A stretch of DNA of 64,000 bases from Onchocerca volvulus (Eukaryota > Nematoda > Chromadorea > Rhabditida > Onchocercidae). The notes under the pieces were generated by a model. It saw nothing but the letters and a program-made list of their open reading frames with translations, searched no databases and was not told the origin of the DNA. The stretch covers positions 10,750,616 through 10,814,615 of the forward strand of contig HG738139.1 in NCBI GenBank assembly GCA_000499405.2, written 5' to 3'. The position numbers were made by a program, and so were the translations under genes. This document shows, piece by piece, positions 54,009 to 64,000 of the stretch. Every line of letters starts with the position of its first letter. Position 1 is the first letter of the stretch.

Positions 54009-54514
54009 TTAAGATGTAGTTGTATATGCAAAAACGAGTTCGGCCTGAAAATATTACCATCAGTTTAAAGTTTAATAAAAAAAGAATTCTAGTTCTTTTT
54101 TTTTTTAATTTATAATCTTAATTAATCACTTCTTATCACAATGCATTGTCTTTCACATGCACATAGATAAGACATTCATTGAAAATGTGATTAGATTAAA
54201 ATATATGATATTGAATTTAAATTTGAATTAAAATCATATAATCTTACCTGCTTATCTATTTCCTTTTTACTATTTTTTGTGGTTGAAAATAAGTTTTTGG
54301 TAATGTCATTATTAGCAACAGTTGATTCTGCAGACCTAACCATGCTTGATTTAGCTTTATTCAAATTACATTTCGAAGGATTTTGATGATATTTCAGAAT
54401 TAGTAGCGAAATATATGTCACCAAGACAGTTAGGACAACGGTACATTGGTAAAATTTATAAATTAAATATTCGTAGGTACTGCTCAGTTCCGGTTCCAAA
54501 CTATTCCAAAACAT
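54009..54514 (-). CDS. Predicted small single-pass membrane protein, 100 aa, unknown
   Basis: A two-exon model. Exon 1 is 54248-54514, preceded 27 bases upstream by a strong TTTTTTTTTAG acceptor (possible spliced-leader site) and ended by a consensus CAG|GTAAGA donor. Exon 2 is 54009-54044 after TTTTCAG, ending FAYTTTS and TAA. The protein begins MFWNSLEPELSSTYEYLIY, has one hydrophobic helix (FYQCTVVLTVLVTYISLLIL, about residues 21-42), then a basic and Ser/Asn/Thr-rich tail ending in a Lys-rich stretch. No family is recognised. Good splice signals and a membrane helix argue for a real gene. The small size and lack of similarity argue for caution. Confidence 0.4.
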
Positions 54515-55078
54515 TTCAAAATATTTGAACAATGAATTGATCTAAAAAAAAATTCTACAAACATTCCGTATATTTTGCTATCAAATATTACTGCCATAAT
54601 AAATTGAAAAAGTGGGATTCAAATGAAATGAAATGATAAAAATCATTTTGGATTGCAAATTTAAATAAATTGAATTTATTTACAAAGAGAGAGAGAGAGA
54701 GAGGGAAAAAAAACAAACTGAATTAGGCGTTCTAAAAACAAGCCTTTAAAATGAGCTTTTCAATAAATCCATTGTTCAACAACTGACTAATGAAAAGTTT
54801 TTGTACAGATGAATTAAATACAGCTGTTCAAAAACAATAGATTATAGAATATGGCAAGTTAAAAACAGCTGTGTAAAGAGTTTTGTGAACGATGATAAAT
54901 TTTGATAGAAATTTGAACCGAAAAAAGACTGACTAATAAATATGCTATTTTTGTATTTTGAAATTATTTAAAATTAGAAATTAAATTGAAGCACAAAATT
55001 ATTATATCATTGTTATTATTATATTTCATTTTTTCATTTTTTTCTTTTTTTTTTCTGGAGTGGAACAATAAAGAATTA
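54515..55078. other. AT-rich spacer
   Basis: Includes a (GA)n run at about 54687-54703 and T-rich tracts at about 55030-55060. No gene is seen. Confidence 0.4.
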
Positions 55079-55848
55079 TTTTTTTATTGGAAAATTTCGA
55101 ATGCTTTCAATGTCATCAATTAAAGGTTACTTCAAGGTAATCAAAGTAACCTTTCGTATCACTCTCACATAGTAATAATAACAATAAATTGTGAATGTAA
55201 TGGAAAAATTGAGTGCAAACGAAGTTCATCAATTGACGGAACGGAACGAAAGAAATGACGAAAAAGGGAAAGTTGTCGATTTCATTTCCAGCTTTTTGGA
55301 AAAAATCTCATTCCTCTCGGCGTCATCGAAATTAAAACTTGCCTTTGGCATGGGAAAATTTCGGTATGGGAACTGTTGTTTTTCTTTGCTTTACTGTTCC
55401 TTTTCTGCCACACATATTCCTTCCATCTGTTCGATGTCCGATTTTTTCAACGAATGGATGGAAAGTTTGCCACGTTTGTTCACATGTTTCTATAGCAATA
55501 AAATGCAAATTTAATTCATCAACTTTTACAAATTCATTCAATCATCTTCGTTATTTCAATTATTTTCAAATTTCACGATTCGATCATTGAAGTGGAATGA
55601 ACAATTAATCAATTAATTAATCGCTAGAAGTCCTTAATCTTTGCATCCATTCGAAATAAAAAGCGAAAGAATTGTTAAATCTCTCAAAACTCTTCGAACA
55701 GTATCTGAGATTCGGGAAAAAAAGCGATTACTAGTTTTTCTCGCATTCTTTCCATAACTTTTCCATTATTATAACATTTTTTCATTTCCCATTGAACTGC
55801 ATTTTTGGTTCTGAATTCAGTTAATTCCATAGAGCCATTTAATTCGCT
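55079..55848 (+). repeat. Inverted-duplication arm B (partner at 2238-3000)
   Basis: Near-identical reverse complement of arm A for about 670 bases, then a more diverged end (55750-55848). The hairpin lies at 55122-55154: AAAGGTTACTT, an 11-base loop, AAGTAACCTTT. It carries the same 104-codon frame as arm A (55200-55514). Confidence 0.85.
55200..55514 (+). CDS. Hypothetical 104-aa frame inside repeat arm B
   Basis: The twin of the frame in arm A, starting MEKLSANEVHQLTERNERND. It differs from that copy at one residue. The hairpin ends 45 bases upstream of the ATG. No domain is recognised. Coding status is open for the same reasons as for arm A. Confidence 0.25.
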   Translation: MEKLSANEVHQLTERNERNDEKGKVVDFISSFLEKISFLSASSKLKLAFGMGKFRYGNCCFSLLYCSFSATHIPSICSMSDFFNEWMESLPRLFTCFYSNKMQI

Positions 55849-58566
55849 GAATAAATTAATTGAAATTTTATATTGTCCTTCACAATCTTATATAAATCAT
55901 GCACAATTTAAACTCCTAATTTTACATTTCTTACATTTTGGTATTACGAATTTCAAAAGTAATATTTAACTTGCTAACTGACTGATCTAAAACATTTCTT
56001 CAATTTTGACTCTTTCCTGGAAAAGACGAAGTTTTAAATTTTCGTAAACAGAAGTAGTCTGTTAGCGACAAAGGATTACTCAATCTTCATCTAATTAAGT
56101 TTTCATTTTCATATGGTCAATTTCAGCAACATTTCGTCCAGTTTACTTATTATGTAAAAAATTCCTATCTACCTGGAAAAAATAATAATAGTATCAGCTG
56201 CTAAGTCTTAGAAAATAACAATTACAGTAAGAATTATTAAGTAAAATATTTACTTATTTACCATAATTTAGTGATAATTGAAATATTTCCCTTTTAATAT
56301 ATTTTCATAGATATTATCAACTCTTCCTGCACTTTTATATTCCTTCATTAAAATGAAATACATAAATTTGATTTTCTCGAGAACAAAAATCATTAAATAA
56401 AAAATTTGAAACCTAAAATTATATGTATGTTTGCTGGACGAATGGATAATCTAACATCATTGGATTGAAAATGATGCCTTTCGATTTTGTGACATTTTCG
56501 AAAAATAACTAATCAAATATATACTTACTCTTTCAGTCCACTATTATGAGAATAATTCGATCCATTTCAATTCTTTTTCTTTTCTTCAATTATTTCGACA
56601 CATTTCAATCGTTTGTAATATCAAATATTTCAACATTGTAATTCTTCTTCTGGTTTTTGTTGTATCATCTAAGATATTTTTAAAATTTCTACAATATCTT
56701 ATTTAAAAAAAAAAAAATTCCAGTAAATAAATGCAAATAATAACTTATAAGAATTCTTTATGTATTCTAAAAGAAAGTTCTAAAATATCAATAATATTCA
56801 CTTTTATTTGAACTATCTTAATTTTTAATAATTTTACTTTTATTTTTGCTTTTAGTGGAGAGTAAAATTATGCAAAATTATTGAAAAAATTTGAAATTTT
56901 TTTCATTTCGTTAGACAAATTTGTTCGCTCATTTTTACTTCCGTCTATGCTACGAATATTAAAAAAATTTTTAACAAACCATCGATTATTTCGTCTGATA
57001 TTGAAACTTTTTTGTTTACATTTGATTTTTTTTTCTTTTTGGAACATACTATTTAGGAAATAAGAATTGAAACAACATAGGTCAGATTAAGGAAGAGAGA
57101 GGAAAAATAGGTAGAAAAGGTCATATATTCATATCCTCATGTCCCCAAAATAAAATGAACAAAGAATCATAGATGGTAGGAATAATAATAGATCAATATA
57201 TATAATCGATTAATCGATTTCATCATCATCATCATCATTAATACGATCGACATTATTGTCATCATCATTATAGTCATCGTTATTACTGTTCTATTATAAA
57301 ACTTCGGTCATTTTATAACATTTCACTGTAACTAAACATTAAGTGACCTTTTATTATTGATAGATTTAAGGCCATCTGAATAGCTTATAAATGCGTTTAT
57401 GATATGATAATTAGCGGTCAATAATTGTCATCACCATCATTGTCGTCATCATCATCATTTTATCTGTCTTAAATTTCAGATATTTATCAGCATTGATTGA
57501 TAGGAATTAATCACCTAAGAAATGATGGTTAACTTGCAATACATAATGATTTATATAGTATAAATTATATTTTATTAAAATATTGCCACGAAGTTTTACT
57601 TTTTTTTATTTTTTATTTTTGTTCAGTTGCTATGATTCATTTATTGATATATCTTTTATCTTTTTTTAATTAATATTGAAAATGAATTTTGCTTACATCT
57701 ATTTAGAAATAATAATGTTAAATCACTTTATAGAAAATATTTGTTTAAAATTTCCATGAAATCTTACTAATAGAAGAAATAATATAGAAATCAATCAAAT
57801 TGATTAATTAATTAAGATATATTTCTTGCCAGTTAAATTGTTACTGTAGAATTTCTAAGAAATTACAGTAAATTTATAAATAATACTTCTTGCTAATATA
57901 TAAATGATAATTAAAAAATTTCTTACAATGAAACTTTTGTTCGATATTTGTTAGTTTCAGTGAGCAAGAGAGAAAATGTTTATTTAGTTTCTATTAGGTT
58001 AAGAAGGAATTTATACTATATTGTAAAAATGTTTATTTGAAACATTTTAAATAGAAACTTTAAAATTGAACAAAACAATCCGAAAAGTGAAAATTCTCGT
58101 TTTTAAAGTGTTGAAATGACACATCTCGAAATTATTTATTCCTTCTGCAACAAATTTTCTAAATAAAATAAAACACAAAAAGTAAATGAAAAGTAAAAAA
58201 TTTGTTGAGGTGTAAATTTATCATTCTTATCTTATCAATATCAAGAAAAAAAAAAAACGTTTCACTTTCATTATCATATCCTTTTCCTATTTTATTTAAG
58301 TAAACAACTTATTTTAAAAAATAAAGAAAAAAAATTAAAATTAAGCCTAATTTTATTAAATTAAAAAAATTCCATCCTGTTAGGGGAAAAAATTGAATCT
58401 AATTTTGTCAAATTTTATTTTTCAAAATTTTTAATTAAATAATTAAATTTTGATTCTTTTCATATAATAATAGCAAAATACGACTTCATATGGAAATTAC
58501 ATCAAAATTAATTAATCTATACAAACACATACCATTTTTAAAACGAATAACAAAATAATCAAATTA
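55849..58566. other. Intergenic region downstream of the homeobox gene
   Basis: About 2.7 kb of AT-rich DNA. A trinucleotide patch (CATCATCATCATCATCA and related CATTATTGTCATCATC) runs from about 57219 to 57460 with interruptions. No gene is seen. Position 3' of the homeobox exon leaves room for its 3' UTR. Confidence 0.4.
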
Positions 58567-58852
58567 TCATATGCTACTATAATAATTAGGTGGCATATAA
58601 CTATTAGGTTGCTGCCATTGATAGCCCGTCATCGGATCATAAACGTAAGGTTTCACGTCAACTTGTTCGCAGTATTTTTCGAAAGGAGGTAAATGGGTAG
58701 GTTGCTGATGCGGTAAATGATGTAGTGATGCTGTTGACATATGTGATAAGGAACCACCGGTAACACCATGATGTGCACCAAGGTGCAACGGTGGCCAACC
58801 ACCTTCTAATACCGGTGATGTGGCACCCTGTTGTTGTTGTTGTTGTTGTTGC

Positions 58853-58943
<91 letters not shown>

Positions 58944-59088
58944 GAGCAGGTGAAGCTATTGTTCCATCAATTGAGCTACTTTCTTCCTCTTCACCTTCTT
59001 CATCATCCGTTCCTTGCCGATCGTTGTTAAATCCATTTTTGGACATCTTTTTATGTTTTGAACGACGATTTTGAAACCATATTTTTAC
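58567..59088 (-). CDS. ceh-43: Distal-less/Dlx-type homeobox protein, last exon (ceh-43-like)
   Basis: A homeodomain transcription factor. The exon starts after a TTTTAATTTTAAG acceptor with VKIWFQNRRSKHKK, the recognition-helix half of the homeodomain. RRSK is characteristic of the Distal-less class, and Dlx genes have an intron at this same point (before VKIW). After it come an acidic stretch (TDDEEGEEEESSS), 39 consecutive Gln, a His-rich segment (SLHHLPHQQPTHLPPFEKYC) and the tail YDPMTGYQWQQPNSYMPPNY, ending SSI. The exon codes for about 173 residues. The first half of the homeodomain and the N-terminus were not found up to base 64000, so the upstream intron exceeds about 4.9 kb. Lys-His-Lys-Lys replaces the usual SKYKK or SKFKK. 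Confidence 0.8.
58828..58944 (-). repeat. (CAA)n tract coding for 39 Gln in the homeobox gene
   Basis: Thirty-nine glutamine codons in a row. All are CAA except two CAG, one at the 3' end and one near it. On the plus strand this is (TTG)n. The near-pure trinucleotide run is prone to replication slippage. Confidence 0.95.
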
Positions 59089-62000
59089 CTTAAAATTAAA
59101 ATGATTCAATTAAAAATTTCATTCTGGTAAGATAAGTAACTTTCTCATCTAAAGATTAGAGAAAAAAGTTTATGTAATTTGAAATTCTTTTAAATTTAAT
59201 ATTTTAAGTTAACATTATTTCGTGAATATTATATAAAATGAATTAAATATTTTATTGACTTAAAACTGATTTTTTTTCAAGTTTTTTAGTGATTTGTTCT
59301 CAAAATTAAAATCCAATTCAGCTTATTTCTACTGTTAACCAAGTTTTTCTTTATAAACTGAATTAGTGAAGTAAGTTTATTAAATGATTTAGTTATAGTA
59401 AGTTGATTAACTAGATTTAGTCCATGACTAGCACAATAAATTGGTAAAGTAAATGAATTTTTGTGGGTTTTTTCTTTTTCACTTTTTTTTTTCACTCATT
59501 AAGTATCATCATTAATTATGATTTCTATCAAATTTAATATATATAGAGGAAAAAAAAGGAATTTTTGACCTCAATTTTTCGCATATTGAAGAATGATGTC
59601 ATTAGTCTTGTTTTGCCTTTGAAATAATGGCATGTTTTTAAATGAAATTATTAAAATTATTATATTAAATTATATATATTGAATCAGATTTTTGATTTTT
59701 TCATCAATTCAAGAAAGTTGGAATAATTGAATAAAATTAAAATAAAAAAAAAAATCAAGTGTGCTTGTAACAGTATCCATTTCCTCTTCCTTTTTGCATA
59801 ATGGCATTAGATAAAAGAAATACAGTAGCTTTAAGAAGTACAATAATCAGGAAGGAAGAATAGGAAAGAGAATAATTCTTTCTATATTACTGAATTCAAA
59901 ATACAAACAAGAAAAAAAAAGTACCTTGAAATTAAAGTCAATTTAAAATGAAAAAAGTACAGTACTATCTGCCAGTTCCTTTTTTCTTTCTTTTTCTTTT
60001 TCAAATGAAAAATTCAAATTAAGCATCGAAATTTTCCGATCCAAAAAAGAGAGGAAGAAAAAGGATGATCGGTGAAACAAGTTTGATTTGCTCTTCAACC
60101 ATTCAATCAATCAGTTAATCATTTAGTTTATCGATTAGTCAGCTATTTAATTAGTTAGTTAATTGATGAAATGAGTAATCATTCATTTTTGTTGGAATGA
60201 ATGAAGAATTGGGAAGAAAAATATATTTGGGACGAAGAATGATCCGTCCATCTCTTCATAAATACACACAACTTCCTTTCCGGATGTATCCATCAAACCT
60301 TTCAGATATGTATAATACATGAAGAGCAGAGCAGACAATAACTACCGTACTTCTCCTCATTATTTCGATCAAACGAAGAAAAAAAAAGCGAAAAAAGTAG
60401 AATTGAAAAAAAAAAAAAAAAAAAAAGAAAAGAAAGAAAACCAACGATATTATAAAATGTTGAAAAAAATGAGATAGAAAGAATTAAAATTGGGGTTGAT
60501 TAAATAATGAAAATCGATTAAACTTTGACCCCTAAATCTGTCTATTGATTCAGTAAGCAGCATATAGAAGGAAAAGAAGGAGTAGTAGAATAAGTTAAAA
60601 TTTTATCAAATAAAATAGAAATTAAGACTGTTCTCCTTAAATGATAAAATTTCCGAGTGTATACCTATCTTCGCAATAGAATATGCCAGATAATGATATG
60701 CAAATAAGATATGAAAATAATAATAATTTAAAATTTGAATTCATAAAAAAAAAGTAAATATTAAGTATATTCGCAAATATGCGCAAATAACTTGGAATTT
60801 CCATTCATAAAAGGAAGTAAGTATTAAGTTTATTAGCAAGATATGCTCTATAGAACCATTATTTAATAAATATTTAAGTAAAAAATTTTGTCAGCAGAAT
60901 AGAATGCTGCTATATATTTACAAGTAATTAAGTAAAAAATTTCGTGATTGTAATTTTTTTAGCACAGTTCTGGCAGCATAGAATTGTTGCATATTTAACG
61001 ATGCTAAAATTATAAATCATATTAAAAATTATTTGAGAAAAAGTTAAAATCATTAATATTAATTAAAAAATACTATAAGACTAGTAAAAATTATTTTACG
61101 AACTAAAAAAAATAGAAATTTTTAATCATATGAAGAAAAAGAATGCAACGAAAAATTAATATTTACTTAAAATTATTGATAAAATTTCCTAACTTAATAT
61201 ACTTTTACAAAGTTTATGCTTAAATTTTTATTTCTAGTTCTCATCGAAATATGGAAATTTAGTGCCCTTTTAGACGAAATTCTTAAATTTCGTCTAATTT
61301 TTCCTTCTTTTTCTCTCTCTAAATTTTATTTATTTCTAATAATTTTTTTTTTTTTGGAGAGAAATACCATAATAGATAATATAATTTTTAAGCAACAGAT
61401 GTAATATTGATATTATATTATTATGGTATATTTGCTACCTTTATTCTTTTTTTCTTTCCTTCTCTCTCCCTCTCTCTCTCACATTTACCTTTTTACCTGT
61501 TTTGGAACAACAGGTGCACAAGATGAGGGAGATTTTTTTTTCAAAGATAACGCCATCGTACATCTGCCGTATACCTCCTGATTAGCTTATTCCGTTCCGG
61601 CTTAGCATCCATTACGGAATCCTTCTTTTCCGCCTTTTTTCATACTTTCTTTTTACCTTTTTTACCTATCCGTCGATCCTAAATCCATTGGTTACTCTAA
61701 AAGATATATGTTAGGTTCCTCATTTTCCGCTCTATCATTTTTCATTCCTTCTGATTTTTACAGCCATTGAACCGTATCATCCATTATAATCCTTTTCGAG
61801 AAAAATTCTTATATATTTCGATATATTCCGGTAAATAAAGTTTCGAAAAGAACAAAAAAATGATAAGAAGCCAAATAATATGATCATTTATTTCATTTAA
61901 TTTTTAGTAAATGAATTGATATTTTTTTTTAAATTTTAATCAAAAATTTGAAATTTTCAAAATAAATAACAAATAATAAATTAACTGATCGATTAATTAA

Positions 62001-64000
62001 TCAGTTGATTTTTTATCTTTTCGAATACTGTAACAATTTTGGTACTTGTTTTTTTTATAATATATTGCTTGTAATATTCTGCAAATATTTATTAGTATAA
62101 AGAAGTATTAAAAGTTTAATTCATAGCAATAAATTTTTAGTCATTATGCAATTTTAACTTTTCTTGATGATTTCTGGTCTGCTTTTTTCGAATTGACAGT
62201 AATTTTAATTCTTAAAATTACGAATATTTAGCTATGGCCAAAATTGTATGGTCGGAAGATAATAAAATTTTTCCTGAAAAAGATTATGGCGGGCAAAATG
62301 TTCGGAAATTTTTAAATTTAATTAAGAATATTTTTAGATTTAATTATTAGCACAATAAAAAGTTTTCGAAAAATATTTCGAACTCTAATCTTGAAGCAAA
62401 ATTTGAAAAGCTAAAGATTATTGATATATTTTAGATATCAAAGTAATCTGTTTCACATGCTTATCAGTGAAAACAATCGTGACAAACTGTCGCCATTCAT
62501 GTCAACAAGTTTTGTTAATCCGAAAATAGTAATGTATTAATTGTTTGACAAATAGATAAAATAAATACATCATTTTTGCATAGGAGAAGTTATGAATGAA
62601 ATTAAATCAAATGGTTGGCAAACTTTTGTGAAATTTTAAGAAGCTTCGAATTTAAATCCAAAATTTGAATCCAACAAGTGTGAGATTTTATCGGAAGCTT
62701 TTCCGCTATTATTTAATTATGTATCATATTCTTCGTTATTTATATACATAAAATTAAGTTTAATCTTATAATTAGACTCTCATCGATTTGAGCAAATGTG
62801 ATGCTTACTTAAGATGACATCAGGAAATGGTAAAAGCGGAAGTTCAGATGAAATATATGCCGAAAAATCCTGTCAGCCTTACTTTGCTTCTATCAATCTT
62901 AAATGACCGGCTAATGATGATTTTGATATTGCAATTTTCCAGTAGAATTATTGTAAGAAAATGAACATGACATAAAATTATCTTCGAATTCTCGAATATT
63001 CCTACTGCTCAAATAATCTTATCAAAATAGTCAATTTTACACTAAAAAAAAAAAGTAAATTCAATCCGCAGAAAAAAAAAGATTAAAAAAATCGTGATAA
63101 AATAAAATTAGTAGGAATTCATTGATAATCATGCAAATAAATTAAAAATTCGTTCAAAATTACTCGAATCTTTTCTTTTTTTTTTATATGTCGTACGATT
63201 ATTGGTAACCTTTTTATTTTTCTGTTTTTTTTTTTTGTTTTTTTTATTTTTGTTAGTTTGTCCGAATAATCTGAATAATTCACAGATTAAGCAAAAAATA
63301 AACGAGAAAAAAATGAAAAAAAGAATTATCAATAGAACTGGTCCCTTTTCCAGGAATTATTTTTTGAAGTTTTGAAAAGGAACGAAATAAAACTCATTCC
63401 AATCGTCCATTTTGCAATTTTTTTTTTTTTTACTACCGTAATATCGAATGTTGTTAATGATGATGAGAATGTTATTGAAAGGAGAAGAGAGGAAAGAGAT
63501 GAAGAAGAGAGAAGGAGAAAGGGATAAAATAGATGATATTGGATGATTGGATGGCTGGACTGATTATGGCTGAGAAAAAAAATGCAAATTGATAACAATA
63601 TCAGTTCCTATCACTGACCAATAAGTTTCGCTATTTTCTTCTTATACGTTCAATTTCCCGACTATTTATATCCTATTTGCCAACTTTTTATCCAATCAAA
63701 ATTGCGGAGAAAAACTATCTGGCAAACAATATTAAAAAAATTCAAATATAATATGCTTGAGGAAAACATGAAAATGATGACATTTTTATTGTCATAAAAA
63801 TGAAAAAAATGCACATAGATAGGCAATAAGATGAGAGATATGATGATATACCATTGTAATAATAATAAATAAAATTTCCAGCATATTGGGAAATTTTATA
63901 TTAAAATTTCCAAAAATACTTCGAAAAAAATTTGAATATGGAGAAAAATGAAAATCAAATGATAGAATCTTTTTATATTTTGTTAAATTATTTATGGTAA
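59089..64000. other. Large 5' intron or upstream region of the homeobox gene
   Basis: No homeobox or other coding exon is recognised here. It holds A- and T-rich tracts (60405-60425, 63212-63245), a CT-rich run (61450-61484) and a GC-richer island at 61490-61640. It is probably intron sequence of the gene at 58.6 kb, because the first half of that homeodomain must lie upstream. Confidence 0.5.
61494..61640 (-). other. GC-richer island, possible exon or enhancer
   Basis: On the minus strand an ATCAG acceptor-like site is followed by a frame reading MALSLKKKSPSSCAPVVPKQ and a GTAAAA donor-like site. An E-box CAGGTG and an inverted ACCTGTT/AACAGGT pair are also present. It stands out from very AT-rich surroundings inside the presumed homeobox intron. 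It could be an alternative exon or a conserved regulatory block. The sequence alone does not decide. Confidence 0.3.

Noticed and set aside
57219..57460. Coding poly-aspartate or poly-histidine region
   Set aside because: The CATCATC patches are interrupted by stops in all frames. It is a plain microsatellite.
58773..59030. Plus-strand frame with a long polyvaline run opposite the homeobox exon
   Set aside because: It is the shadow of the (CAA)n glutamine tract of the minus-strand gene, read as GTT on the other strand.

Overview
The window is nuclear DNA of a nematode, most likely a filarial worm (Onchocercidae). The DNA is very AT-rich. Genes have many small exons with T-rich TTTTCAG/TTTTTAG acceptors, and acceptor-like sites lie a few bases before the start codons, as expected for spliced-leader trans-splicing. 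The proteins read most like nematode orthologues, and there are eroded Wolbachia-like gene fragments. The species is not determined.

Layout. 1-1.9 kb (-): 5' exons of the oligosaccharyltransferase subunit STT3. 2.2-3.0 kb: one arm of a ~765-bp inverted duplication whose partner lies at 55.1-55.8 kb. 5.4-7.2 kb: broken pieces of bacterial nuoE, nuoL, pstB and map, followed by a fragment resembling splicing factor SF3A2. 7.9-13.6 kb: GC-rich palindromes and a cluster of LTR-like repeats with BEL/Pao pol remnants. 13.6-17.7 kb: no recognisable gene. 17.7-19.6 kb (+): complete triosephosphate isomerase. 20.1-20.5 kb: another LTR fragment. 21.1-25.1 kb (+): complete CWC27. 26.5-34.7 kb (-): complete LTD-1 (LIM plus transglutaminase-like). 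37.9-39.8 kb (-): HDHD3-like HAD hydrolase. 41.0-43.4 kb (+): RNF113/Cwc24. 46.2-53.5 kb (+): NRF-6-like acyltransferase. 54.0-54.5 kb (-): a possible small membrane protein. 58.6-59.1 kb (-): last exon of a Distal-less (ceh-43) homeobox gene with a 39-residue polyglutamine tract.

The host genes are mostly unrelated housekeeping or developmental genes. Two of them, CWC27 and RNF113 (Cwc24), are components of the activated spliceosome. HDHD3 and rnf-113 are divergent with 1.2 kb between their starts. CWC27 and ltd-1 converge. Exon models were built by eye, checking intron phase and GT/AG borders. Each complete model closes in frame with a length typical of its family: TPI 247 aa, CWC27 478, LTD-1 727, HDHD3 262, RNF113 355, NRF-6-like about 742.

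The most unusual content is the mosaic Wolbachia-derived segment, the near-identical inverted repeats about 52 kb apart, two enzyme-like proteins whose catalytic residues appear to be replaced (LTD-1 and the NRF-6-like protein), and the long CAA-encoded glutamine tract in the homeobox gene. No tRNA, rRNA, CRISPR array or spliced-leader RNA gene was seen.
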